64,000 nt of DNA from Pseudopelagicola sp. (GCA_026195905.1 JAPHRE010000054.1:40719-104718); one strand, 5' to 3'; shown: positions 25,127-34,150, numbered from the stretch's first letter. Notes: generated from the letters alone by a model not told the origin. Numbers and translations are program-made.

Positions 25127-25158
25127 TGCCGAATTTTTGTGTCCAAAGCCGGACGGTC

Positions 25159-25365
25159 TTAGAGTAGACCCTCGCGCTGTGCTTTCTTACGTGCCAGTTT
25201 ACGGGCACGGCGGATCGCTTCAGCCTTTTCGCGTGCTTTTTTCTCGGACGGCTTCTCGAAATGTTGCTTGAGCTTCATTTCACGGAAGACGCCTTCACGC
25301 TGGAGCTTTTTCTTCAGGGCACGGAGCGCCTGATCGACGTTATTGTCGCGAACACTAACCTGCAT
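25159..25365 (-). CDS. rpsU: 30S ribosomal protein bS21
   Basis: 68 residues. Begins [20 protein letters not shown] and continues with the very basic helix [20 protein letters not shown], the normal alphaproteobacterial bS21. It binds near the anti-Shine-Dalgarno end of 16S rRNA. The gene is monocistronic, with a candidate promoter at 25419-25447 and a terminator behind it. A 5-bp hairpin with a GAAA loop separates its Shine-Dalgarno from the ATG. Confidence 0.97.
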   Translation of the reverse strand: MQVSVRDNNVDQALRALKKKLQREGVFREMKLKQHFEKPSEKKAREKAEAIRRARKLARKKAQREGLL

Positions 25366-25379
25366 GTGGTTTTCACCAC
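25366..25379 (-). promoter_or_regulatory. Hairpin between rpsU ribosome-binding site and start
   Basis: On the minus strand GTGGT-GAAA-ACCAC abuts the ATG; the preceding AAAGG and the first stem strand form the likely ribosome-binding site, which would be partly occluded. Possibly a translational control element. Confidence 0.35.
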
Positions 25380-25418
25380 CTTTCTAGTTTGAGTTGCAAT
25401 GAAATTGCAGGAGGCCGC

Positions 25419-25447
25419 CCTATAGCAAAGCCCTATATGATTGTCTA
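25419..25447 (-). promoter_or_regulatory. Candidate sigma-70 promoter of rpsU
   Basis: On the minus strand TAGACA, a 17-base spacer and TATAGG, about 50 bases upstream of the rpsU ATG. The site also lies between rpsU and the divergent COQ9 gene. Confidence 0.5.
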
Positions 25448-25476
25448 GTATCCAAACCAAGCAAAGGAGACCCGCA

Positions 25477-26151
25477 ATGACCGCCGTAGACCCGAAAGAT
25501 GCCCTTCTTGATGCCGCATTGATGCATGTGGCCTTTGACGGTTGGAGCGATGCGACCTTTGAGGCGGCGATTGTCGATAGCGGCGTTGCGCCCGCGCTGG
25601 CACATGCGCTTTGTCCGCGCGGCGCGGTGGACCTTGCGGTTGCGTATCACAAACGTGGCGATGCGGCGATGCTGGCGCGGTTCGAGGCCGAAGATATCTC
25701 GACGTTGAAATATAGCGAGAAGGTTGCCGTTCTGGTTCGGTTCCGGCTTGAAGCCGTTGAGGACAAGGAGGCGGTTCGGCGCGGCACAACGCTTTTTGCC
25801 TTGCCGCAGTTTGCCACCACTGGCGCTCAACTTGTTTGGGAGACCTGTGACGCGATTTGGACCGCGCTTGGCGATACGTCGGATGATGTGAATTGGTATA
25901 CCAAGCGGATGACGCTTTCGGCGGTTTATACGTCGACGGTTCTTTTCTGGCTTGGCGACGAAAGCGACGGACATGCCGAGACCTGGGCGTTCCTCGATCG
26001 TAGAATCGAGAACGTGATGCAGTTTGAAAAGGCCAAGGCGCGGTTCCGCAACAGCACCTTTGGCAAGCTCGTGCAGGGGCCGTTGTCCGTGCTCGGCGGC
26101 ATCAAGGCGCCGGGCGCAAGACACGATATGCCGGGGCAGTGGCGCGGCTGA
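25477..26151 (+). CDS. COQ9-family ubiquinone-biosynthesis protein
   Basis: 224 residues from the ATG at 25477 behind AAAGGAGA. The N-terminal TetR-like helical start (DALLDAALMHVAFDGWSDAT) and C-terminal COQ9 domain (WYTKRMTLSAVYTSTVLFW and LDRRIENVMQFEKAK) match the family. In mitochondria COQ9 binds a lipid and delivers quinone intermediates to the hydroxylase COQ7; alphaproteobacterial homologues are presumed similar. The next gene encodes a quinone oxidoreductase, but with a 64-base gap and its own ribosome-binding site. Confidence 0.88.
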   Translation: MTAVDPKDALLDAALMHVAFDGWSDATFEAAIVDSGVAPALAHALCPRGAVDLAVAYHKRGDAAMLARFEAEDISTLKYSEKVAVLVRFRLEAVEDKEAVRRGTTLFALPQFATTGAQLVWETCDAIWTALGDTSDDVNWYTKRMTLSAVYTSTVLFWLGDESDGHAETWAFLDRRIENVMQFEKAKARFRNSTFGKLVQGPLSVLGGIKAPGARHDMPGQWRG

Positions 26152-26215
26152 CGGGTTTTCGGCGCTGTGAGGGGATGATATGCCACGGTATGAATAAGCC
26201 CCCGAGGAGCAGACG

Positions 26216-27202
26216 ATGACCCAGACCATGCGCGCAATCGAGATTACCCAAGCGGGGGGACCGGATGTCCTCAAGCCCTGCGACCGGCCTGTGCCACAGC
26301 CGGGGGTGGGGGAGGTGATCATCAAGGTTGCCTATGCCGGGGTGAACCGGCCCGACGCGCTACAGCGGGCGGGGATGTATGCGCCGCCGCCGACCGCGAG
26401 CGACCTTCCGGGGCTTGAAGCATCGGGAACGATTGTTGCCGTGGGTGAGGGCGTGAGCGATTGGGCGCAGGGCGATGAGGTCTGCGCACTTCTTCCCGGT
26501 GGCGGGTATGCGGAATATGTCCTGACGCCTGCGGCGCATTGCCTGCCCGTTCCGAAGGGGATGGACCTCAAAAGGGCGGCCTGCCTTCCCGAGACCTTCT
26601 TTACCGTGTGGTCGAACGTCTTCCAGCGCGGCGGTTTGAAGGCGGGCGAGCGGTTCCTTGTGCATGGCGGATCAAGCGGGATCGGAACAACGGCGATTCA
26701 GCTTGCCAATGTGTTCGGCGCGCGGGTCTTTGCGACGGCAGGGTCCGAGGAAAAATGCGCGGCTTGCCTTGATCTTGGGGCAGAGCGGGCGATCAATTAC
26801 CGCGAGGAGGATTTCGTCGAGATATTGCGTGCCGAAGGCGGGGCGAACCTCATCCTCGATATGGTGGGCGGGTCGTATATTCCGCGCAATATCAAAGCGC
26901 TGGCGGATGATGGGCGGCTTGTGCAGATTGCGTTTCTGACCGGGCCAAAGGTAGAGTTGAACTTTGCCCAGATCATGACACGGCGTCTGACGGTGACGGG
27001 GTCAACCCTGCGCCCGCAGAGCGATTTGGCCAAGGCACGCATCGCTGAGGCGCTTCGGGAAGAGGTCTGGCCGCTTTTGGATGCCGGGCGTATCGCGCCG
27101 GTGATGGATAGCGAATTTGCCTTTGAAGATGCCGCTGCGGCCCATGCCCGGATGGAGAGCAGCGGACATATCGGAAAGATCGTTCTTAAGGTCTCAGGAT
27201 AA
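26216..27202 (+). CDS. NAD(P)H-quinone oxidoreductase, PIG3/QOR-like MDR family
   Basis: 328 residues, zinc-free medium-chain reductase. It begins MRAIEITQAGGPDVLK; the QOR-type VAYAGVNRPDALQRAGMY and the nucleotide-binding LVHGGSSGIGTTAIQLA are clear. The structural and catalytic zinc cysteines are absent, as expected for the quinone oxidoreductase branch. It reduces quinones with NADPH. A GAGGAG site precedes the ATG. It is convergent with the FadR-type regulator. Confidence 0.88.
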   Translation: MTQTMRAIEITQAGGPDVLKPCDRPVPQPGVGEVIIKVAYAGVNRPDALQRAGMYAPPPTASDLPGLEASGTIVAVGEGVSDWAQGDEVCALLPGGGYAEYVLTPAAHCLPVPKGMDLKRAACLPETFFTVWSNVFQRGGLKAGERFLVHGGSSGIGTTAIQLANVFGARVFATAGSEEKCAACLDLGAERAINYREEDFVEILRAEGGANLILDMVGGSYIPRNIKALADDGRLVQIAFLTGPKVELNFAQIMTRRLTVTGSTLRPQSDLAKARIAEALREEVWPLLDAGRIAPVMDSEFAFEDAAAAHARMESSGHIGKIVLKVSG

Positions 27203-27225
27203 GAAAATAGCGCGATTTCAGAAGG

Positions 27226-27993
27226 CTATCGCCGTTTTTCATGCTCAAACCGCTGTTGTGCGATGGCCTCGTGGCGTTCTGATTTCTGATGATCAAAGAG
27301 GGATTGCTCAACGTAATCGAGATGCGCCGTGACTGCGGCGCGGGCGGCTTCGGGGTCGCGGGCCTGTAAGGCGTCGTTGATCGCCCGGTGTTGTTCAAGC
27401 AGGTCGCTGCGCGTGACGCGCTGTTTGAACATCACGGAGCGGTTATAGAATACCCCCTCGCGCAGCAGTTGATACATGGAGCGCATCATGTGCAGCATGA
27501 TGACGTTGTGGCTGGCTTCGATGATGGCGAGGTGAAAGTCGGCGTCCAAGCTGGCTTCGTCGGCGGGGTTGCGTTTGGCGTGGGCGGCTTCCATTTTGTC
27601 GAACACCGCCTGAATGACCTTGAGGTCGGTATCCGAGGCGCGCAGGGCGGCGCGTTCAGCGGCGAGCCCTTCCATGTCCCGACGGAAGGAGATGTAGTCG
27701 AATACGGCCTCATCATGGTTGGCAAAGAGCCGGATCAGCGTTTCGGAAAAGGCGCTTCCGAGAACGTCCGCGACGAAAACACCCGCCCCCGCACGCGAGA
27801 CGAGAAGGCCACTTTCCTGAAGGTCTGCAATGGCTTCGCGCAAGGAGGGGCGGGATACGCCAAGCCGATCCGCGAGTTCGCGTTCAGAGGGCAGACGTTC
27901 GCCGGGCCGTAGGATTCCGCGCAGGATCAACTGTTCGATCTGACGCACCACGGAGGTCGAGAGTTTCTCGGTTTGGACTTTTTGAAAGGGCAT
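27226..27993 (-). CDS. GntR/FadR-family transcriptional regulator
   Basis: 255 residues. Start chosen at ATG 27993 with AGGA just upstream; ATG 28008 is an in-frame alternative. An N-terminal winged helix with the GntR signature (LRPGERLPSERELADRLGVS RPS..., residues 24-46) is followed by an all-helical FCD ligand domain with D/H metal-binding positions (DADFHLAIIEAS and LLEQHRAI). PdhR/LldR-like regulators of this type respond to small organic acids. The target is unknown. The neighbouring TsoY-like gene lies upstream in the same direction but is separated by a terminator and repeat B. Confidence 0.88.
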   Translation of the reverse strand: MPFQKVQTEKLSTSVVRQIEQLILRGILRPGERLPSERELADRLGVSRPSLREAIADLQESGLLVSRAGAGVFVADVLGSAFSETLIRLFANHDEAVFDYISFRRDMEGLAAERAALRASDTDLKVIQAVFDKMEAAHAKRNPADEASLDADFHLAIIEASHNVIMLHMMRSMYQLLREGVFYNRSVMFKQRVTRSDLLEQHRAINDALQARDPEAARAAVTAHLDYVEQSLFDHQKSERHEAIAQQRFEHEKRR

Positions 27994-28080
27994 AGTGTCC
28001 TGCTTCATCGCGCAATTGGTCAGGTGATTTGACCACGTTGACACGGCTCGAACAAGGGGGAAGCGCGGGCAAAAAGGACC

Positions 28081-28145
28081 AAAATCGCACGTCGGTATCG
28101 CGTCGGTATTGTGTCTGTATCGCGGTGGTGCGGGTTTTGTGCCTC
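28081..28145 (+). repeat. Dispersed 11-bp-unit repeat, copy B
   Basis: Units GTCGGTATCGC, GTCGGTATTGT, GTCTGTATCGC, then a GCGGTGGTGCGGGTTTTGTG tail. It lies between the FadR-type regulator start and the TsoY-like gene terminator, and shares unit order with copies A and C. Confidence 0.7.
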
Positions 28146-28164
28146 TATTCTTGCCGCGCGCCGC

Positions 28165-28190
28165 AAAAAGGGCGCTCGAAAGCGCCCTTT
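28165..28190 (-). terminator. Terminator of the TsoY-like gene
   Basis: Stem AAAGGGCGCT / AGCGCCCTTT around a four-base loop; on the minus strand it runs into TTTTTG. It is 24 bases past the stop at 28214. Confidence 0.8.
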
Positions 28191-28213
28191 CCATGAGTGT
28201 CATGTGATGCGGT

Positions 28214-29428
28214 TTATTCCGCTGGCACCGCTTTGGCCGCAGCAGGTTTGCCAAAATGCTGTCGGTTGAGACGCAGCACGAGGGCGATCGTCAGACCCTG
28301 CGAGGCAATGGCGATGGCGGTCAGTGCCCAGAACATGATGCCGAATTTGTCGATGGCACCAGAGGCCACCAGCCCCTTGTTGATGAAGAAATGCATCAAC
28401 ACGGCAAAGGCGACACCGGGACACACCAGAGCATAGGAGCCGGGCGAGGTTTTGGGGCCAAGGACGAAATCTTTGAAATACCCCTGACGGCGCATCACGA
28501 GCAGGCCAAGGGCAAGGAAGATGAGCTGAATTGAGAGCATCCGGGCCAGAAAGACCAGCGTCTCGCCATCGGAGGCATGCACGTCGAAGGTTGCGTGTAG
28601 GCCATGCCCCTGACGCAGGAACAGGATCGACAGGATTGTCACGATAGGCACGATCACCATCAAGGTCGGACCGGCCTCTTTGTGGGTGCCGTAGTGCAGC
28701 ATTGAGGTAAAGGCGGTCGCAGCGGCGAGCAGCGTATAGACTACGGCAGTCACGGCGAAGAAGGTAGAGATCACCATAGCGATGGCAACGGTCTCGGGCG
28801 TTGTGCTCATCGCGGTGGGGGCGGCGAAGCCGACGCCAACCATCGACAGGGCAAAGGCGGGGAGAAGCTGGGCAAAGCTATTATGGGCCGTGACGTCAAA
28901 AAGCCCGCCTTGGGACAGAACGCGCCCGAGGAAATCCCCAATCAGGCGCAGCGCCCAGATGCCGACGATGCCAAAAGCGATCATGGCCATTGGAAAGAGA
29001 TATTCCACAACGGTCCAGAGGCGCGGCACGAAGGCCATGCCGACGATGAACATGGCGTTGATGGTCATGGCGGCGGCGAGCGGACCGGCAAGGAGCGTTG
29101 TCTCGGCATTCGAGTTGCGCAGCGCGGTATAGGCGTCGGTTTGCCTGAAGGCCGAGAGGGCCGAAAAGTTCCAAAGCAGAAGTTTGACGTTAAGGAAGGT
29201 GAACACAGCAATGCCGATCCAAGCAATCACGATGGCGACCTGAAGCGGCATGTCGCCTTGGGAGAAGGCGGCCCAGATATCTTCGAAAATGGGCACGGGT
29301 TGGTTGGGATGCGGCACCCAGAAGAAGAGAAACATGAAGAAGGTGACGGTCAGACCGCCAGCGCCGAGCGAGGCGAGGAAATATAGGGGCGAATAGGTAT
29401 CCGCCGGACGTTTTGCGCGTGTGGTCAT
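28214..29428 (-). CDS. Multi-pass membrane protein, possibly TsoY family
   Basis: 404 residues from the ATG at 29428 with GGGAGT upstream. About ten hydrophobic segments. The first reads ASLGAGGLTVTFFMFLFFWV, followed by a PHPNQPVPIFED loop; a conserved-looking YALVCPGVAFAVLMHFF segment lies late in the protein. These features recall the TsoY family, in which the residue at this cysteine is selenocysteine in some members; this copy has Cys. I recognise the resemblance but cannot confirm it without a search. Substrate and role are unknown. The downstream FadR-type regulator may control it. Confidence 0.55.
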   Translation of the reverse strand: MTTRAKRPADTYSPLYFLASLGAGGLTVTFFMFLFFWVPHPNQPVPIFEDIWAAFSQGDMPLQVAIVIAWIGIAVFTFLNVKLLLWNFSALSAFRQTDAYTALRNSNAETTLLAGPLAAAMTINAMFIVGMAFVPRLWTVVEYLFPMAMIAFGIVGIWALRLIGDFLGRVLSQGGLFDVTAHNSFAQLLPAFALSMVGVGFAAPTAMSTTPETVAIAMVISTFFAVTAVVYTLLAAATAFTSMLHYGTHKEAGPTLMVIVPIVTILSILFLRQGHGLHATFDVHASDGETLVFLARMLSIQLIFLALGLLVMRRQGYFKDFVLGPKTSPGSYALVCPGVAFAVLMHFFINKGLVASGAIDKFGIMFWALTAIAIASQGLTIALVLRLNRQHFGKPAAAKAVPAE

Positions 29429-29561
29429 GGGAGACTCCCAAAAAATATGCCAATCTTGGAATGTAATATATATTCTAACTACCGAATATAAATGCGGCAA
29501 TCGCGCACATGGGGGCAACGGCGCTAACGGTTGCTTAAGGTTTTACGCGCATGTTGGGAAA

Positions 29562-29891
29562 ATGATCCGAATAGTGTTCATGTTCCTCCTGTGTCTCTCG
29601 GCCTGTGCGGCGCCGTCTCCAAAATTTATGGGAATTGCGCCGGTGCGGGCCGAGGTCCAGGGAAGTCAGTTCGTGATGCGGCGCGATGGCAGGCTTGTAG
29701 AGGTGATCCGGGTCAACGGGGAATGGGCGCCGCGGCTTGGCGAACAGCTTGGCAGGCGCGCGGAAATCGCGGTTGAAGAGGCGTATGGCTGTCCGGTGCG
29801 GGATATTCGCGGCGATGCGGCCCTGATGATTGCGCGGCTCAAGTGTGGCGAGGCCGATGACCTCGCCAAGATCGGATACGGGCCGGGATAA
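29562..29891 (+). CDS. Small predicted lipoprotein
   Basis: 109 residues from the ATG at 29562. A short signal peptide (MIRIVFMFLLCLSAC) ends in an LSAC lipobox, so residue C15 should be lipidated. The mature part has EVQGSQFVMRRDGRLVEVIRVN and a C-terminal pair of cysteines (YGCPVRDIRG and LKCGEADD) that could form a disulfide. Family unknown to me. It is convergent with the acetyltransferase gene 9 bases away. Confidence 0.68.
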   Translation: MIRIVFMFLLCLSACAAPSPKFMGIAPVRAEVQGSQFVMRRDGRLVEVIRVNGEWAPRLGEQLGRRAEIAVEEAYGCPVRDIRGDAALMIARLKCGEADDLAKIGYGPG

Positions 29892-29900
29892 TCGGGGACG

Positions 29901-30359
29901 TTAGGTCAGGTCTTTGGTCATGAAGATGGATGACGTATTGGCCGTGTAGTCGCCAAACGGTTCGCACTCCACATAGCCGTGCGCCTTGTAGAGGCTATGG
30001 GCTTGGGTCAGCTTGTCGCCGGTTTCGAGCTTGACCGTGGCAAAACCCCGGCTGCGGGCTTCGTTCTCAAGGTGACGCATCAGACGGTTGGCGATGCCTT
30101 TGCCACGGGTCCGGGGATCCACAAACATGGATTTGATTTCGCCGTAATCGCCCTTGTCGGCCAATGCGGCGCAGCCAAGCGTGGTTTGGCCCTCGCGGGC
30201 GACAAAAAACCGAATGGATGGCGCGCAAAGCGCGTCGATATCAAGAAAATGATTCTCGTTCGGTTCGAACAAGGATTGCATCAGCGCATGGCTCTGGCGC
30301 AGGAGGGTGGTGGCCTGCGGATCGCGGGGATCGCCGGGAACAATCTTGATGTCAGGCAT
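29901..30359 (-). CDS. GNAT-family N-acetyltransferase
   Basis: 152 residues from the ATG at 30359 behind AAAGGAG; a longer upstream frame is rejected. The acetyl-CoA motif A is clear in IKSMFVDPRTRGKGIANRLM (R/Q-x-x-G-x-G/A pattern RGKGIA), and a late ETGDKLTQAHSLYKAHGYVE gives the usual motif B. The acceptor is unknown; relatives include YafP/PhnO-like enzymes acting on small amines or peptide N-termini. Single gene. Confidence 0.88.
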   Translation of the reverse strand: MPDIKIVPGDPRDPQATTLLRQSHALMQSLFEPNENHFLDIDALCAPSIRFFVAREGQTTLGCAALADKGDYGEIKSMFVDPRTRGKGIANRLMRHLENEARSRGFATVKLETGDKLTQAHSLYKAHGYVECEPFGDYTANTSSIFMTKDLT

Positions 30360-30510
30360 GGACACTCCTTTCGCGCGTGCCGGGATCGAAGGCGCTACCA
30401 ATGGCAGGTGCTTGGGGGGCTGTCCAGCCTGTGACGGTCCGGGCGTGGCCCCTATGCGGGGATATATCGGGCCGGATGGCGGCGGAGCGCGCGCGGAATT
30501 CCGCAATATC

Positions 30511-30520
30511 TTGTGGATAA
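30511..30520 (-). promoter_or_regulatory. Perfect DnaA box upstream of smc
   Basis: The minus strand reads TTATCCACAA, the full high-affinity DnaA consensus. It lies 101 bases before the smc start, within the 262-base gap between the acetyltransferase and smc. No second close match was seen in the gap, so it is not an origin. Confidence 0.45.
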
Positions 30521-30621
30521 GTCGCCCGACGGGGGCATATTCAGTGGATGGGCGTTGACTCGGGCGCGCAGGCTTGGGCAGGCTTGTGCGATACTCAGAA
30601 TCACGGGGACTTTGACACGCC

Positions 30622-33600
30622 TTGCGTTTTTCCAAGCTCAGACTGACCGGCTTTAAGAGCTTTGTCGATCCGACGGACCTTGTCATTGCGGACGGGTTGA
30701 CCGGGGTCGTGGGGCCGAACGGGTGCGGCAAGTCGAACCTTTTGGAGGCGCTGCGCTGGGTCATGGGGGAGAACCGGCCGACCGCGATGCGCGGTGGCGG
30801 GATGGAGGACGTGATCTTTGCCGGGGCGGCGACGCGGCCGGCGCGGAATTTCGCCGAGGTCTCGCTTCATATCGACAATAGCGAGCGGTTGGCCCCGGCG
30901 GGGTTCAACGACGACGACACGCTTGAGATTGTGCGGCGGATCACGCGAGACGTCGGATCGGCCTATAAGGTCAATACCAAGGATGTGCGGGCGCGCGATG
31001 TGCAGATGTTGTTTGCCGATGCCTCGACGGGCGCGCATTCGCCGGCGCTTGTGCGGCAGGGGCAGATTTCGGAGCTCATCAATGCCAAGCCAAAAGCACG
31101 CCGCCGTATCCTTGAGGAAGCGGCGGGGATTTCCGGGCTGTATCAGCGGCGGCATGAGGCGGAACTCAAGCTCAAGGGGGCAGAGAGCAACCTTGCGCGC
31201 GTCGATGATGTGATCGAGCAATTGGCCAGTCAGTTGGCGCAATTGGCGCGCCAGGCCAAACAGGCGGCGCGGTATCGGGCGATTGGCGAGGAATTGCGCC
31301 AGTCCGAAGGGATGCTTTTGTACCGGCGCTGGCGTGAGGCGGACGAGGCGCGGGGCAAGGCGGATGAGGATCTGCGCGCGCGCACCACGGCGGCGGCGCA
31401 GGCCGAGGGCGCGGCGCGGGCGGCAGCCAAGATGCGGCAAAGCAAGGATGAGGCGCTTCCGCCGTTGCGCGAGGAAGAGGCGATCGCGGCGGCGGTTTTG
31501 CAGCGGCTTCAGGTGCAGCGCGATACGCTCAACGATCAGGAAGAGCACGCCCGCCAGATCATCGAGACCCTCACAAGCCGGATTGAACAGCTTGGCAAGG
31601 ATATGGAACGCGAGGCAGGGCTTAACCGTGACGCGGGCGAAACGATTGAGCGGCTCGAATGGGAAGCGGCGGAACTGCGCAAGGCGGGCGAGGGGCACGA
31701 CGACAAACTTGAGGCGGCGACAGAGGCCGCGCGCGAGGCGGCGAGCCTTTTGCAAGAGCGCGAGAGCGATTTGGCGCAATTGACCGAAGACGTGGCGCGG
31801 CTTGCGGCGCGGCATCAGTCAGCGCATCGTTTCCTGAGTGACACCCGCAAGACGCTTGAGAAAAGCGAAGCCGAAGCCGGGAAGGCGCGCGATGCTGTGA
31901 GTGCGTCCAAGGCGGCGTTGGTCAAGGCGTCGGAGGACTTCGAGACCGCCAAGATCGCAGAGGCGGCAGCGGTTCAGGCGGCAGAAGCGGCGGACGCGGC
32001 ATTGACGCGGGCGGAGGAAGAGCGCGCCGAAACGCAGGGCCGTGAAGCGGATGCGCGCGCCGAACGGTCCGAGGCCGAGGGCGAGTTGAACGCGCTTCGG
32101 GCCGAGGTCACGGCACTGGCCAAGCTCGTGGAACGCGATACGGCGGAAGGCGGGCAAATCCTTGACCGGCTTCAGGTTGAACAAGGGTTTGAAAAGGCAC
32201 TTGGCGCAGCGATGGCGGACGATCTTCGGGCGCCGGAAGTCGATGAGGACGGGCCGTCGGGGTGGCATGTGTTGCCCGCTTATGACGAGGTGCAGGCGCT
32301 TCCCGAGGGGGTTCCGTCGCTTGTGGCGCATGTCTCGGTGCCTGAGGTGCTTGAGCGGCGTATGAGCCAGATTGGCCTTGTTGCGGCAGAGGATGCGATG
32401 CGTCTTCAGCCTTTGTTAAAACCCGGTCAGCGGCTTGTGTCGCTTGAGGGGGATCTGTGGCGTTGGGATGGGTATCGCGCATGGGCCGAAGATGCGCCGA
32501 GCGCGGCGGCCCTGCGTCTTCAGCAGTTGAACCGCCTAGAGGAATTGAAGCAACAGCTTGCGCGGGCAACGGCGCGGGCGGATGGCGCGGTTCAGGCCCA
32601 TGAGACGCTTCAGGCTCGGTTGCGAGAGCTTGCCGAGGCCGACAAGGCCGCGCGGCAGGCCCGGCAAGCCGCAGACCGGGCCGTTGCGGATGCGAACCGG
32701 GCGTTGAGTCGGGCAGAGGCAGATCGCAACCTTGCCGAGGGGCGGTTGGAATCGCTTGGCCTTGCCGTGGCGCGGCATGAAGAAGAGGCGATGAACGCGC
32801 GGGCGCAGGTTATCGAGGCGGATCGGGCGCTGAGCGATCTTGGCGATCTTGATGCGGCACGAGGGCGGGTCGAAGACGTCAAAATGACCGTTGAAGCGGC
32901 CCGGATCACCATGATGTCGAAACGCTCGGGTCAGGATGAGCTGCGTCGTGAGGGCGAGGCGCGTCTCCGACGGAGCCAGGAGATCACCAAAGAGATCAGC
33001 GGCTGGCGGCATCGCCTAGAGACAGCCGAAAAGCGGATTGGCGAGTTGGCCGAGCGCAAGACGACATCGGAGGCCGAGCTAAAGGAAGCGGGCAGCGCGC
33101 CGGATGAAATCAAAGCCAAGCGTGAAGAGCTTAATGATGCGATCAGCGAGGCCGAGGCGCGGCGGCGCAAGGCGGCGGATACGCTTGCCGAAGCCGAAAG
33201 CGCCCTGCGCGAGGCCGAACATGGCGAACGGGACGCTGAACGCCTTGCCAGTGAGGCCCGAGAAGCGCGGGCGCGGTCCGAGGCGCGGGCGGATGCGGCG
33301 CGGGAGACCGTCGCCTTTGCGGCAGAGCGGATTTACGAGGAACAACAAATCTCTCCGGCGGCACTTCTTGAGCGGTTGGACGTCACGCCGGATGCGATGC
33401 CGGATAGCCATAGCATTGAGGCGGATGTCAATCGTCTCAAGCGGCAGCGCGACAGCCTTGGGGCGGTCAATCTGCGCGCCGAGGAAGATGCGCTTGCGGT
33501 GCAGGAAGAACATGATGGGCTTGTCACCGAGAAGGCGGATTTGGAGGAAGCAATCAAAACTCTGCGCGGCGGGATTGCGAGCCTCAACCGCGAGGGGCGC

Positions 33601-34077
33601 GAGCGGCTTTTGACCGCGTTCGAGCAGGTCAATTCGAACTTTACCATGTTGTTCCGGCATCTGTTTGGCGGTGGCGAGGCGAACCTTGTCTTGGTCGAGA
33701 GCGATGACCCGCTTGAGGCTGGGCTTGAGATCATGTGTCAGCCGCCGGGCAAAAAACTTTCGACGTTGAGCCTTTTGTCGGGGGGGGAGCAGACGCTCAC
33801 GGCGCTGGCGTTGATCTTTGCGGTGTTCCTTGCGAACCCGGCGCCGATCTGTGTTCTTGATGAGGTGGACGCGCCGCTTGATGATGCAAACGTCACGCGG
33901 TTCTGTGATCTTCTTGATGAGATGTGTCGCCAGACCAACACGCGGTTCCTTATCATCACGCACCACGCCGTTACGATGGCGCGGATGGACCGGCTTTTCG
34001 GGGTCACGATGGCCGAGCAGGGGGTATCGCAGCTTGTGTCGGTAGACCTCAAGGCGGCGGAGACGATGGTCGCCTGA
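30622..34077 (+). CDS. smc: Chromosome segregation ATPase SMC
   Basis: 1151 residues, typical for bacterial SMC. Begins RFSKLRLTGFKSFVDPTDLV with Walker A GPNGCGKSN near residue 32-40. A long first coiled coil follows, then a hinge around 500-640 (PLLKPGQRLVSLEGDLWRWDGY lies in it), a second coiled coil, and the C-terminal signature LLSGGEQTL (about 1051) with Walker B ICVLDEVDAP (1076-1085) and a D-loop. It dimerises and, with ScpA and ScpB, compacts and segregates chromosomes. The start is a TTG with GGGGA upstream; no ATG exists before the conserved N-terminus. A DnaA box sits upstream. Confidence 0.97.
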   Translation: MRFSKLRLTGFKSFVDPTDLVIADGLTGVVGPNGCGKSNLLEALRWVMGENRPTAMRGGGMEDVIFAGAATRPARNFAEVSLHIDNSERLAPAGFNDDDTLEIVRRITRDVGSAYKVNTKDVRARDVQMLFADASTGAHSPALVRQGQISELINAKPKARRRILEEAAGISGLYQRRHEAELKLKGAESNLARVDDVIEQLASQLAQLARQAKQAARYRAIGEELRQSEGMLLYRRWREADEARGKADEDLRARTTAAAQAEGAARAAAKMRQSKDEALPPLREEEAIAAAVLQRLQVQRDTLNDQEEHARQIIETLTSRIEQLGKDMEREAGLNRDAGETIERLEWEAAELRKAGEGHDDKLEAATEAAREAASLLQERESDLAQLTEDVARLAARHQSAHRFLSDTRKTLEKSEAEAGKARDAVSASKAALVKASEDFETAKIAEAAAVQAAEAADAALTRAEEERAETQGREADARAERSEAEGELNALRAEVTALAKLVERDTAEGGQILDRLQVEQGFEKALGAAMADDLRAPEVDEDGPSGWHVLPAYDEVQALPEGVPSLVAHVSVPEVLERRMSQIGLVAAEDAMRLQPLLKPGQRLVSLEGDLWRWDGYRAWAEDAPSAAALRLQQLNRLEELKQQLARATARADGAVQAHETLQARLRELAEADKAARQARQAADRAVADANRALSRAEADRNLAEGRLESLGLAVARHEEEAMNARAQVIEADRALSDLGDLDAARGRVEDVKMTVEAARITMMSKRSGQDELRREGEARLRRSQEITKEISGWRHRLETAEKRIGELAERKTTSEAELKEAGSAPDEIKAKREELNDAISEAEARRRKAADTLAEAESALREAEHGERDAERLASEAREARARSEARADAARETVAFAAERIYEEQQISPAALLERLDVTPDAMPDSHSIEADVNRLKRQRDSLGAVNLRAEEDALAVQEEHDGLVTEKADLEEAIKTLRGGIASLNREGRERLLTAFEQVNSNFTMLFRHLFGGGEANLVLVESDDPLEAGLEIMCQPPGKKLSTLSLLSGGEQTLTALALIFAVFLANPAPICVLDEVDAPLDDANVTRFCDLLDEMCRQTNTRFLIITHHAVTMARMDRLFGVTMAEQGVSQLVSVDLKAAETMVA

Positions 34078-34082
34078 TAAGG

Positions 34083-34150
34083 TAGGGGCGCTGCCCCTCT
34101 TGGCTGCGGGGCAGCCAATTCACCCCGGAATCTTTTTCCAGAGAAGAAGC
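34083..34150 (+). repeat. Hairpin repeat with TTTTTCCAGAGAAGAAG tail, copy 2
   Basis: GGGGCG-CT-GCCCC hairpin, GGCTGC/GCAGCC hairpin, then CACCCCGGAATCTTTTTCCA and GAGAAGAAG. It lies between smc and the convergent transglycosylase gene. Last 17 bases are identical to copy 1 at 14711. Confidence 0.65.

Noticed and set aside
28165..28190. Inverted repeat as an insertion-sequence end
   Set aside because: It is a compact stem-loop with a T run, so a terminator explains it.
30511..30520. Replication origin beside smc
   Set aside because: Only one DnaA box, no AT-rich unwinding element and no oriC-type neighbours.
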